This document shows, piece by piece, positions 1-7,122 of a DNA stretch of 15,533 nucleotides. The number at the start of each line of letters is the position of its first letter. The first letter of the stretch is position 1. This DNA is from Bacillota bacterium (GTDB lineage Bacteria > Bacillota > Bacilli > Bacillales > Cytobacillaceae). The notes under the pieces were generated by a model, which did not search any database, was not told the origin of the DNA, and saw nothing but the letters and a program-made list of their open reading frames with translations. The DNA is taken from NCBI GenBank assembly GCA_023387295.1, contig JAEWIG010000253.1:1-15533 (forward strand), written 5' to 3'. A program made the position numbers and the translations under genes.

Positions 1-135
1 CAATCAGCAGGTGCAGGTGCTGCAGGACAGTATGGTACTGAATTTGCTAGTGAAACGAATGCACAAGAAGTAAAACAACAAAACCAACAAGCTGAAGCAA
101 AAAAAGCCCAAAACTCTGGGCAACAAAAACAATAA
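1..135 (+). CDS. sspE: Gamma-type small acid-soluble spore protein (SASP), 3' end only
   Basis: The last 44 codons of a gene that begins before the window. The reading frame opens at base 1 and ends with TAA. The visible protein is rich in Gln, Ala, Asn, Gly and Lys and contains GTEFASETNAQEVKQQN, the repeated motif of gamma-type SASP (SspE family). In that family the protein accumulates in the forespore core, does not bind DNA, and is cut by the Gpr protease at germination to supply amino acids; the EFASE segment is the known cleavage motif. Downstream order (ygaB, ygaC, ygaD) matches the sspE locus of B. subtilis. Expression by sigma-G is expected, but the promoter is outside the window. 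The family call is secure; the missing N-terminus means its length and repeat number cannot be judged. Confidence 0.93.
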   Translation, partial: QSAGAGAAGQYGTEFASETNAQEVKQQNQQAEAKKAQNSGQQKQ

Positions 136-142
136 TGTAATC

Positions 143-176
143 AAAGGCGCTCTTCATACGAAAGAGTGCCTTTTTT
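143..176 (+). terminator. Intrinsic terminator of sspE
   Basis: Stem GGCGCTCTT (146-154) pairs with AAGAGTGCC (162-170), with one G-T pair and a 7-base loop, and is followed directly by TTTTTT. An A-run precedes the stem. It lies 8 bases after the sspE stop and separates sspE from ygaB. Confidence 0.9.
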
Positions 177-290
177 ATGCCGCTTCCGTTTTTCTATTTT
201 CGACAAAACTTCTATTTTCTTTACATAAGTAGTCAAAGGAATGGTAACGATATGGGCGAATACATATTAATCGGAGAGTAAAATGGGACG

Positions 291-545
291 GTGACAATGG
301 TGAAAAATTTTAATTATTTAGTAGCTGAGCAAATGCAAACAATGGATAAGTTGTTATATTTACAAGGTGAGCTTGAGCGTTGTTTAGAAATGGAAGAGGA
401 GCTTCATTCACTTCAAAATGATTCGAAACTTGAAAGCATCCAACTCAAAATTACATCGATAAAACAAGAGCTAAAGGATATACAGCAATTATTTGAGGAG
501 CAAACGGAAGAGGTTATTCGTTCGTATCAAGAAGTTATTTAACAG
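291..545 (+). CDS. ygaB: YgaB-like small coiled-coil protein, function unknown
   Basis: A small acidic protein of about 83 residues with no membrane segment or signal peptide. Residues roughly 15-78 form a heptad-like pattern (LYLQGELERCLEMEEEL, then IKQELKDIQQLFEE), so a long alpha helix or coiled coil is likely. It sits directly after sspE as ygaB does in B. subtilis, and its length fits the YgaB-like family. No biochemical function is known to me. The start is uncertain: GTG 291, ATG 297 and GTG 300 are in frame. GGAGAG at 272-277 is somewhat far from 291, and GGGACGG just before 291 is a weak site for 297. The coding region proper ends with TAA at 540-542. It is bounded by terminators on both sides, so it is probably transcribed alone. 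Confidence 0.78.
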
Positions 546-607
546 AATACATCTTTTAAAATGGAGAGAATTTCTGTTAAAATTTAAAATTATACAATTT
601 TTCTTTC

Positions 608-640
608 AGCCATTGTCGAAATTTCAATGGCTCTTTGTTT
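608..640 (+). terminator. Probable terminator of ygaB
   Basis: Perfect 8-bp stem AGCCATTG (608-615) / CAATGGCT (625-632) with a 9-base AT-rich loop, followed by CTTTGTTTT. The U-tract is interrupted by C and G, so termination may be partial. Confidence 0.65.
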
Positions 641-644
641 TAAA

Positions 645-674
645 TTGTTCCCGAAACCGTTATAATAATAAAAT
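645..674 (+). promoter_or_regulatory. Possible sigma-A promoter for ygaC
   Basis: TTGTTC (645-650), 18-base spacer, TAAAAT (669-674). An alternative -10 is TATAAT at 661-666, which would need TTGTTT at 635-640 with an overly long 20-base spacer. The region is AT-rich, so chance matches are expected; this is a suggestion based on position ahead of ygaC. Confidence 0.3.
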
Positions 675-716
675 ATAGAATAATTAGCCCGGGAAGACGA
701 AAGTAGGGGAGAATGA

Positions 717-1247
717 ATGGCCGTACCCATAGAAGGAGAACCAGTACAGATACATAGCTACAAACATAATGGGCACATCCATCGCGTCTGGGAGGAGACA
801 ACGGTATTAAAAGGGACACAAAACTTAGTAATTGGAGGAAATGACCGGACTATTGTCACAGAATCAGACGGTAGAACATGGATAACGCGAGAGCCAGCAA
901 TTTGTTATTTCCATTCTCAGCAATGGTTTAATGTAATTGGGATGATTCGGGAAGACGGAATATATTACTATTGCAATTTAAGTTCTCCTTTTATTTATGA
1001 TGGAGAGGCTGTCAAGTATATTGATTATGATCTCGATATTAAAGTATTTCCAGATATGACCTTCAATTTACTAGATGAGGATGAATATGATAGGCATCGA
1101 CAAGAAATGAAATATCCAGAGCCAATAGACCGGATCCTTAAATCCAATGTCAATCAATTAATCCAATGGATTCGTCAAAGAAAGGGCCCTTTTGCACCAG
1201 ATTTCATTGATATCTGGTATGAACGATACTTAACATACAGACGCTAA
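717..1247 (+). CDS. ygaC: Nucleoside tri- and diphosphate phosphatase family protein (DUF402, YgaC/Ntdp)
   Basis: A 176-residue soluble protein with no signal peptide. It resembles B. subtilis YgaC as I recall it over its whole length, including QIHSYKHNG near the N-terminus, ESDGRTWITREPAICYF around residues 50-66, YYYCNLSSPF, YIDYDLDIKVFPDMTFN around residues 100-116, and RKGPFAPDFIDIWYERYL near the C-terminus. This is the DUF402 fold. The Staphylococcus aureus member (Ntdp) hydrolyses nucleoside tri- and diphosphates with divalent metal, and the conserved acidic run DYDLD..PD is the expected metal-binding region. The start follows AGGGGAG (705-711) with 5 bases between. It lies alone between the ygaB and ygaC terminators. 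The family call is firm; the in vivo substrate is inferred from the staphylococcal homologue. Confidence 0.92.
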   Translation: MAVPIEGEPVQIHSYKHNGHIHRVWEETTVLKGTQNLVIGGNDRTIVTESDGRTWITREPAICYFHSQQWFNVIGMIREDGIYYYCNLSSPFIYDGEAVKYIDYDLDIKVFPDMTFNLLDEDEYDRHRQEMKYPEPIDRILKSNVNQLIQWIRQRKGPFAPDFIDIWYERYLTYRR

Positions 1248-1272
1248 GGGGATGTATATCCCAAGTATAGAA

Positions 1273-1312
1273 GCCTGTTGATTTTTTACTATCAACAGGC
1301 ATTTATATGTTT
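1273..1312 (+). terminator. Hairpin after ygaC, probable terminator
   Basis: Perfect 10-bp stem GCCTGTTGAT (1273-1282) / ATCAACAGGC (1291-1300), loop TTTTTACT, followed by ATTTATATGTTT. The stem is strong but the U-tract is broken, so some read-through into ygaD is possible. Confidence 0.7.
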
Positions 1313-1356
1313 ATCGATCTATCGATACTCATATACATTTTGAGGAGGAATACAAG

Positions 1357-3111
1357 TTGAGCAGCATTAGGCGCTACATGAAATTTGTTAAACCATACAA
1401 GTTTCAAATTATTGCAACTATTATTATTGGGATTATAAAATTTGTGATTCCACTCATGGTTCCGTTGTTAATCAAATTTATTATTGATGATATCGTTGGC
1501 AATACTAGTATGAATACAGAGGACAAAACGAATAACTTATTAATCATAATGGGAATTATGCTTGCATTGTTCGTTGTTGTTCGACCACCGATTGAATATT
1601 ATCGCCAGTATTTTGCTCAATGGGTTGGAAGCAAAATTTTATATGATATTCGTGATAAACTATTTACCCATATACAAAAGCTTAGCTTCAAGTATTACTC
1701 TAATACGAGATCGGGAGAAGTTATTTCAAGAATTATTAATGATGTTGAGCAAACAAAGAACTTTGTTATTTCAGGCTTAATGAATCTATGGCTTGATGCT
1801 GCTACAATTGTTATTGCCGTTATCATTATGCTAAATATGGATATTACACTTACAATTGTGTCATTAGTTTTATTCCCTTTTTATGCTTTTTCGATAAAAT
1901 ACTTCTTCGGGAATTTAAGAAAGTTAACGAGAGCACGTTCACAGGCGCTTGCTGAAGTACAGGGCTATCTACATGAACGTGTCCAGGGAATGGCAATCAT
2001 TAAAAGCTTTGCCATTGAAGACTATGAACAAACCCAATTTGATAAAAATAATGATAATTTTTTAAAAAAAGCAATCGATCATACGAAATGGAATGCAAAG
2101 GCTTTTGCCGTTGTCAACACGGTCACAGATATTGCACCATTACTTGTTATTGGTTATGCGGGCTATCAGGTGATCAATGGCAGTCTAACACTCGGAACGA
2201 TGATGGCTTTTATCGCTTATATTGATAAGCTCTATGCTCCGCTTAGAAGACTAGTGAATTCATCAACAACCTTAACTCAATCAATTGCATCAATGGATCG
2301 CGTTTTTGAGCTGATGGATGAAAAATATGATATTGATGATAAACCTGATGCCATTGAATGTAAAAATGTGCACGGAGATATTCATTTTGACGATGTTAGC
2401 TTTGCTTATAATGAAAAAGAAAATCTTGTTCTTAAAAATATTTCTCTCAATGTTAAAAAAGGGGAGACAATCGCTTTAGTTGGGATGAGCGGCGGAGGAA
2501 AATCATCTTTAGTTGGATTAATTCCACGCTTCTATGATGTCACAAAAGGGAGGATTCTTTTAGATGGACGAGATATTCGTTCATTTAAGGTCCGAACGTT
2601 AAGAGATAAAATCGGTATGGTTCTGCAGGATAATATTCTATTTAGTGAATCTGTTAAAACAAATATTCTTCTAGGAAAGCCAAATGCAACAGATGAAGAA
2701 GTGATTGAAGCAGCTAAAGCGGCGAATGCTCACGAGTTCATCATGAATTTGCCTAATGGCTATGATACAAGGGTCGGTGAACGCGGCGTTAAGCTTTCGG
2801 GGGGACAGAAGCAACGAGTAGCGATTGCGAGAATCTTTTTGAAGAACCCACCAATTCTAATTTTAGATGAGGCAACATCTGCACTAGATCTAGAAAGTGA
2901 GCATTTAATCCAAGAATCACTTGAGGAGCTTGCTAGAGACCGAACGACTTTCATTGTTGCTCATAGATTATCAACGATCACGCATGCTGATCGAATTATT
3001 ATGATCGAGCACGGTGAAATAACAGAATCAGGTTCTCATGAGGAATTAATGAACAAACAAGGTAATTACTATAATCTATTTCAAGTGCAACAGCTTGACC
3101 ATAAAGGCTAA
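1357..3111 (+). CDS. ygaD: ABC exporter half-transporter, fused membrane and ATPase domains (MsbA/LmrA type)
   Basis: 584 residues: an N-terminal exporter membrane domain with hydrophobic segments at about 18-43, 60-75, 140-180 and 255-300, then an ATPase domain from about residue 340. All nucleotide-binding motifs are intact: Walker A GMSGGGKSS (376-384), Q-loop Q424, signature LSGGQ (480-484), Walker B ILILDE (500-505) and switch H536. Length and architecture are those of B. subtilis YgaD and of the lipid/multidrug exporter family, which work as dimers of half-transporters; with no partner half-transporter next to it, a homodimer is likely. The start is TTG: GAGGAGG (1342-1348) stands 8 bases before it, and the next in-frame ATG (codon 8) has no such site. 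Substrate unknown. A hairpin overlaps its stop codon. Confidence 0.92.
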   Translation: MSSIRRYMKFVKPYKFQIIATIIIGIIKFVIPLMVPLLIKFIIDDIVGNTSMNTEDKTNNLLIIMGIMLALFVVVRPPIEYYRQYFAQWVGSKILYDIRDKLFTHIQKLSFKYYSNTRSGEVISRIINDVEQTKNFVISGLMNLWLDAATIVIAVIIMLNMDITLTIVSLVLFPFYAFSIKYFFGNLRKLTRARSQALAEVQGYLHERVQGMAIIKSFAIEDYEQTQFDKNNDNFLKKAIDHTKWNAKAFAVVNTVTDIAPLLVIGYAGYQVINGSLTLGTMMAFIAYIDKLYAPLRRLVNSSTTLTQSIASMDRVFELMDEKYDIDDKPDAIECKNVHGDIHFDDVSFAYNEKENLVLKNISLNVKKGETIALVGMSGGGKSSLVGLIPRFYDVTKGRILLDGRDIRSFKVRTLRDKIGMVLQDNILFSESVKTNILLGKPNATDEEVIEAAKAANAHEFIMNLPNGYDTRVGERGVKLSGGQKQRVAIARIFLKNPPILILDEATSALDLESEHLIQESLEELARDRTTFIVAHRLSTITHADRIIMIEHGEITESGSHEELMNKQGNYYNLFQVQQLDHKG

Positions 3112-3137
3112 CTCCATAAAAAGGGGTTAGCTTTTTT
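3107..3137 (+). terminator. Intrinsic terminator overlapping the ygaD stop codon
   Basis: Stem GCTAACTCC (3107-3115) / GGGGTTAGC (3123-3131), nine pairs with one T-G, loop ATAAAAA, then TTTTTT. The ygaD TAA stop lies inside the left arm. Confidence 0.88.
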
Positions 3138-3224
3138 ATATAGAGTCTTTCTACTTTCGACGTTAATCAGTTATAAAAATGAGGAAAATCAAAAGAAAAT
3201 GTCATGTTATATCAAAGAATGTCT

Positions 3225-3257
3225 AAATATCTGAATATTTTTATGATTCAGAAAAAT
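3225..3257 (+). promoter_or_regulatory. Candidate CodY operator upstream of the peptide transporter operon
   Basis: AAATATCTGAATATT (3225-3239) matches the CodY consensus AATTTTCWGAAAATT at 12 of 15 positions. A second, weaker copy centred on C3249-G3251 (window 3243-3257) matches at 11 of 15. The two also form a 7-bp inverted repeat, TCTGAAT/ATTCAGA (3230-3252). The pair ends 3 bases before the proposed -35. CodY represses peptide uptake operons in Bacillus, which makes the site sensible, but AT-rich DNA yields such matches by chance. Confidence 0.35.
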
Positions 3258-3260
3258 AGC

Positions 3261-3289
3261 TAGACTTATACTTTCTTTTTTCGTAAAAT
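3261..3289 (+). promoter_or_regulatory. Likely sigma-A promoter of the peptide transporter operon
   Basis: TAGACT (3261-3266), exactly 17 bases, TAAAAT (3284-3289), 69 bases before the first gene of the operon and after the ygaD terminator. The -35 differs from TTGACA at two positions, as is usual for a regulated promoter. Confidence 0.5.
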
Positions 3290-3358
3290 GAGGTAAAGAA
3301 TTAGGAAATAAGATAGAGCAAGTTTCAGAATAGAGACGTTTTGGAAAGGAGTATCTTT

Positions 3359-4354
3359 GTGACACAAACTCCGGTTTTAGATGTTAAACAATTAAGAACA
3401 TCGTTTTTCTCAAGCGATGGAGAAATTCCTGCGGTAGATGAAGTAAGCTTTTCAGTGAATAAAGGGGAAATACTGGGAATAGTAGGGGAATCAGGCTGCG
3501 GAAAGAGTGTAACATCTTTATCCATTATGAAGCTAATTCCACAGCCACCTGGAAAAATTGTCGGGGGAGAAATTTTACTCAACGGTGAAAATATAGTTTC
3601 CTACACTGAGAAAAGAATGCGCGAAATAAGAGGAAATGAAATTGCAATGATTTTTCAGGAGCCGATGACTTCGCTAAATCCATTATTTACGATTGGTAAT
3701 CAATTAATTGAAGGAATTACGATACATAAAAAAATTGGGAAAAAAGCCGCGTTTCAACAAGCTGTTGATATGCTCCAACTGGTTGGCTTACCGCGTGCTA
3801 ATGAAATTATGAGGGAATATCCGCACCAGCTTTCTGGTGGAATGAGACAAAGGGTTATGATTGCGATGGCTTTATCATGCCATCCTCGATTATTGATTGC
3901 TGACGAACCTACAACCGCTCTCGATGTGACAATCCAAGCCCAAATTCTATCGTTAATGAAAGAGCTTAATGAAAAGCTTGAGACCGCTATTATTATGATT
4001 ACTCATGACCTTGGAGTTGTAGCTGAGGTATGTGAACGAGTCATTGTTATGTACGCTGGGAAAATCGTAGAAGAAGCACCTGTTCGTGAGCTTTTTAAAA
4101 ATCCGAAGCATCCTTATACAATTGGTCTTCTTCAATCAGTCCCAGATATACGTGACACGAAAGAGCGCCTATATTCGATACCAGGAAATGTCCCGAAGCC
4201 AGGTTTAATTACTACAGGCTGCCGATTTGCAGCACGATGCGAATTTGTTCACGACAAATGTCTAGTTGAAAATCCACCATTGTATCAGATCGAGCAGGAG
4301 GAGCATTATGTTCGCTGCTTCTTGCATCAATCTGGAGGTGAAAAACATGACTGA
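3359..4354 (+). CDS. dppD: Dipeptide/oligopeptide ABC importer ATPase, DppD/OppD type
   Basis: 331 residues. It is one of the two ATPases that power a peptide importer from the cytoplasmic face. Walker A GESGCGKS (43-50), signature LSGGM (158-162), Walker B LLIADE (178-183) and switch H216 are all present, with the family-typical MITHDLGVV following. The C-terminal tail has the four-cysteine pattern C-x5-C-x6-C-x18-C of the oligopeptide/dipeptide ATPase C-terminal region, which binds a [4Fe-4S] cluster in characterised DppD-like proteins. GTG 3359 is chosen because AAGGAG (3346-3351) stands 7 bases ahead; an upstream in-frame TTG at 3341 would overlap that site. Its last 8 bases overlap the next gene (ATGACTGA), which implies translational coupling. 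Whether the cargo is di- or oligopeptide, or another compound such as glutathione, cannot be settled from the ATPase. Confidence 0.92.
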   Translation: MTQTPVLDVKQLRTSFFSSDGEIPAVDEVSFSVNKGEILGIVGESGCGKSVTSLSIMKLIPQPPGKIVGGEILLNGENIVSYTEKRMREIRGNEIAMIFQEPMTSLNPLFTIGNQLIEGITIHKKIGKKAAFQQAVDMLQLVGLPRANEIMREYPHQLSGGMRQRVMIAMALSCHPRLLIADEPTTALDVTIQAQILSLMKELNEKLETAIIMITHDLGVVAEVCERVIVMYAGKIVEEAPVRELFKNPKHPYTIGLLQSVPDIRDTKERLYSIPGNVPKPGLITTGCRFAARCEFVHDKCLVENPPLYQIEQEEHYVRCFLHQSGGEKHD

Positions 4355-5315
4355 AGTATTACTTGAGGTTAAGGGCTTAAAGAAATATTTTCCAATCACT
4401 GGTGGTTTATTTGGCAAGAAAACGGGCGAAGTAAAAGCAGTCGATGATATTAGTTTTTTTGTTAAAAAAGGAGAAACTTTAGGAATTGTCGGTGAATCTG
4501 GGTGTGGGAAATCGACAACAGGCAGAATGCTCATGAGATTAATTGAACCTAGTGATGGAAACATAGTTTTTCAAGGCAAAGAATTAACAACATTAAATGA
4601 TGCAGAAATGCGAAAGATGCGCAAGGATATGCAAATGGTTTTTCAAGACCCTTTTGCCTCGTTAAATCCAAGGCATACTGTTGAGCAAATCTTGGAAGAA
4701 CCGTTAATTGTTCACGGAATAAGCAATAAAGCTGAACGAAAACAGAAAGTAAGAGAAATGTTAGAGGTTGTGGGCTTAAGTAGCTATCATGCGAAAAGAT
4801 ACCCTCATCAATTTAGTGGTGGGCAAAGGCAACGAATAGGAATCGCAAGAGCATTAATGACAAGGCCGAAGCTCATTATAGCTGATGAACCTGTGTCAGC
4901 CTTAGATGTTTCCATACAGTCTCAGGTATTGAACTTACTAGAAGATTTACAAAGAGAGTTTCAGTTAACCTATATTTTTATTGCTCATGATTTAGGAGTT
5001 GTTAAACATATAAGTGATCGAGTAGGGGTCATGTATCTTGGTAGATTAGTAGAGATAACAACGGCAAAACAATTATATAATAAACCACTTCATCCATATA
5101 CAAAGGCGCTATTAAATGCTGTTCCAATTCCAGATCCAGATTTAAAGAAAACAAGGGAGCTATTAACTGGAGATATTCCAAGTCCGGCAAATCCTCCAGA
5201 GGGGTGTGCATTCCATACGAGATGTAAAGAATGTATGGATATATGTAAAACAATTAGACCACTATTAAAAGAAACCAAGCCGGGTCATTTTGCAGCTTGT
5301 CACTTGTATGAGTAG
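4347..5315 (+). CDS. dppF: Dipeptide/oligopeptide ABC importer ATPase, DppF/OppF type
   Basis: 322 residues, the second ATPase of the importer. The N-terminus has the KKYFPITGGLF stretch typical of OppF/DppF, where the extra loop before Walker A distinguishes it from the D subunit. Walker A GESGCGKS (49-56), signature FSGGQ (156-160), Walker B LIIADE (176-181) and IAHDLGVV (switch His) are intact. The C-terminal tail has the cysteine pattern C-x5-C-x6-C-x17-C, as in its partner. The start at 4347 has GGAGGTG (4334-4340) 6 bases before it; upstream in-frame codons would run deep into dppD without a ribosome site. It overlaps dppD by 8 bases and is followed after 74 bases by the binding protein gene. 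The two ATPases are expected to form a heterodimer under the DppB/DppC permeases encoded downstream. Confidence 0.92.
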   Translation: MTEVLLEVKGLKKYFPITGGLFGKKTGEVKAVDDISFFVKKGETLGIVGESGCGKSTTGRMLMRLIEPSDGNIVFQGKELTTLNDAEMRKMRKDMQMVFQDPFASLNPRHTVEQILEEPLIVHGISNKAERKQKVREMLEVVGLSSYHAKRYPHQFSGGQRQRIGIARALMTRPKLIIADEPVSALDVSIQSQVLNLLEDLQREFQLTYIFIAHDLGVVKHISDRVGVMYLGRLVEITTAKQLYNKPLHPYTKALLNAVPIPDPDLKKTRELLTGDIPSPANPPEGCAFHTRCKECMDICKTIRPLLKETKPGHFAACHLYE

Positions 5316-5389
5316 ATTCGCTGCATTATTGATAAAAAATGAAACTGCATCTCTATGAAGGTGCAAAACAAAGAACAAGGGGGAAGACA

Positions 5390-7018
5390 ATGAGAAAACG
5401 AAGTGGCCTATTATTATTAATCTTTGCGTTCATTTTATCGCTAGCACTGGTTGGATGTAATAATTCAACTACTGCTCCAGAAGAAAATGAAAGCGATAAT
5501 AATGAAAAGGAAACAGAACAAGGTACTAAAGTAGAGGAAAATGAAACTTCTGGTGGAACGCTAGTATTTGGTCGTGGGGGAGACTCTACGTCATTGGATC
5601 CAGCCGCTACTACGGAGGGTGAGGCATTTAAGGTTACTCAAAACTTGTTCGAAACGTTGATTAGTTTCGGACCACAGGATACCGAAATTGAGCCAGGACT
5701 AGCGACGGAGTGGGAGCCTAGTGCCGACGGATTGAAGCATACATTAAAGCTGCGCCAAGGAGTTAAATTCCATGATGGGACAGATTTTAATGCCGATGCA
5801 GTCGTCTTTAACTTTGAACGTTGGAAAGCAGGAAATGCAGAGCAGTTCTATTATTACAATTCTCAATTTGGTGACAAAATCAAGGAAGTAAAGGCACTGG
5901 ATGAATATACAGTTGAATTTACATTAAACCAAGTGATTGCGCCGTTTTATAAAAATTTAGCCATGTCACCATTCGGTATTGCTAGCCCAGCTGCGATTGA
6001 GAAATTTGGCGATAAGTTTATTGAAAATCCAGTTGGAACAGGACCGTTTGTTTTTAAAGAGTGGAAGCGAAACGACAGAATTACGATTGTGAAGAATGAA
6101 AACTATTGGCAGGAAGGTCTACCAAAACTAGACTCTGTTATTTTCCGTTCGATTCCGGAAAACTCAGCTCGCTTAAATGCACTTTCTGCAGGAGAAGTTG
6201 ATCTCATTGATGGTGTGAACTTTAGTGATGTGCCAGTCATTGAAGGAAATGCCGATTTACAAGTGTTTAACCGTCCTTCTATGAATATTGCTTATGTCGG
6301 GTTAACGAATACTCGAGGACCTTTACAAAATAAGCTTGTCCGTCAAGCACTTAATCATGCTGTTGATAAGCAAGCTTTAATCGAAGCGTTTTATGCTGGT
6401 GCTGCAGAGCCAGCGAAAAACCCAATGCCTCCAGTGATCGCTGGATATAATGACGATGTAGTTGATTACGATTACAATCCTGAGAAAGCGAAAGAGCTAT
6501 TGAAGGAAGCAGGCTTTGAAAACGGTTTTGAAATGGAACTTTGGGCAATGCCAGTTCCTAGACCATATATGCCTGATGGACAAAAGGTTGCTGAAGCTCT
6601 GCAAGCAAACTTTGAAGCCATTGGTGTAAAAGCAAAAATTGTTAGCTATGAATGGGGAACTTATTTAGATAAAGCGAAGGACGGCGAAGCTGATACATTC
6701 CTGCTTGGCTGGACAGGAGACAATGGAGACGCAGATAACTTCTTATATGTACTTTTAGATGAAGATGCAATTGGCTCCAATAACTATGCTTACTATAAGA
6801 ACTCTGAAGTACATGATCTATTAATAAAGGCTCAATCAAGTACTGATGAAGCAGAGCGTGAAAAGCTTTATAAAGAAGCACAGCTTATTATTAAAGATGA
6901 TGCACCATGGATTCCACTTGTTCACTCTCAGCCTGTTTTAGCAGGGAAAGCGGATATTACGGGATACTTAGCACACCCAACAGGCTCAGAATCACTTGAA
7001 AATGTAGCATTTAAATAA
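5390..7018 (+). CDS. Peptide-binding lipoprotein of the ABC importer (solute-binding family 5)
   Basis: 542 residues. The N-terminus MRKRSG is followed by a hydrophobic segment and lipobox LVGC (20-23), so C23 should be lipidated after signal peptidase II cleavage, anchoring the protein outside the membrane. Residues 24-58 form an acidic, Glu/Asn-rich linker. The mature domain carries family 5 hallmarks: SLDPA near residue 68, EPGLATEWEPSADGLKHTLK, LRQGVKFHDGTDFNADAVVF, NPVGTGPF and ARLNALSAGEVD. Close relatives are DppA/DppE/AppA-type receptors for peptides. The start ATG 5390 has AAGGGGG (5377-5383) 6 bases before it and gives a proper signal peptide; an upstream frame extension (from 5339) would put charged residues before the signal. 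A strong stem-loop follows its stop codon. The ligand cannot be assigned from sequence. Confidence 0.92.
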   Translation: MRKRSGLLLLIFAFILSLALVGCNNSTTAPEENESDNNEKETEQGTKVEENETSGGTLVFGRGGDSTSLDPAATTEGEAFKVTQNLFETLISFGPQDTEIEPGLATEWEPSADGLKHTLKLRQGVKFHDGTDFNADAVVFNFERWKAGNAEQFYYYNSQFGDKIKEVKALDEYTVEFTLNQVIAPFYKNLAMSPFGIASPAAIEKFGDKFIENPVGTGPFVFKEWKRNDRITIVKNENYWQEGLPKLDSVIFRSIPENSARLNALSAGEVDLIDGVNFSDVPVIEGNADLQVFNRPSMNIAYVGLTNTRGPLQNKLVRQALNHAVDKQALIEAFYAGAAEPAKNPMPPVIAGYNDDVVDYDYNPEKAKELLKEAGFENGFEMELWAMPVPRPYMPDGQKVAEALQANFEAIGVKAKIVSYEWGTYLDKAKDGEADTFLLGWTGDNGDADNFLYVLLDEDAIGSNNYAYYKNSEVHDLLIKAQSSTDEAEREKLYKEAQLIIKDDAPWIPLVHSQPVLAGKADITGYLAHPTGSESLENVAFK

Positions 7019-7023
7019 AACAA

Positions 7024-7067
7024 TTAATAGAAAGGGGAGTTTATATAGGAACTCCCTTTTCTATTAA
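7024..7067 (+). terminator. Long stem-loop between binding-protein and permease genes, probable attenuating terminator
   Basis: Arms 7024-7041 and 7050-7067 pair over 18 bases with one G-T, closing an 8-base loop. The inner stem AGGGGAGTT/AACTCCCTT is followed by TTTTCTATT, a fair U-tract, and preceded by A-rich sequence. It stands inside an operon, 5 bases after the binding-protein stop and 55 before the permease start. That fits partial termination or mRNA stabilisation, which would let the binding protein outnumber the permease. Confidence 0.7.
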
Positions 7068-7091
7068 AAAATTTACATGTAATAAATAGAA

Positions 7092-7117
7092 ACCTCTAAC
7101 GAAGGAAAAGAGAGGTG
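7092..7117 (+). promoter_or_regulatory. Hairpin that could cover the dppB ribosome binding site
   Basis: ACCTCT (7092-7097) is perfectly complementary to AGAGGT (7111-7116), the core of the ribosome binding site AGAGGTG that stands 5 bases before the ATG at 7123. Pairing over a 13-base loop would hide the site. Six pairs is modest, so this is a possibility, not a proven switch. Confidence 0.35.
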
Positions 7118-7122
7118 TAAGC

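Noticed and set aside
493..678. 61-codon open frame starting inside ygaB
   Set aside because: It overlaps ygaB in another frame, has no ribosome site of its own and runs through the ygaB terminator hairpin.
1312..1328. Doubled TATCGAT before ygaD
   Set aside because: Only two short copies in AT-rich DNA, with no promoter element or longer structure tied to them.
5029..5278. Minus-strand open frames inside dppF
   Set aside because: Shadows of a well-supported gene on the plus strand; composition mirrors its codons and no ribosome site is seen.
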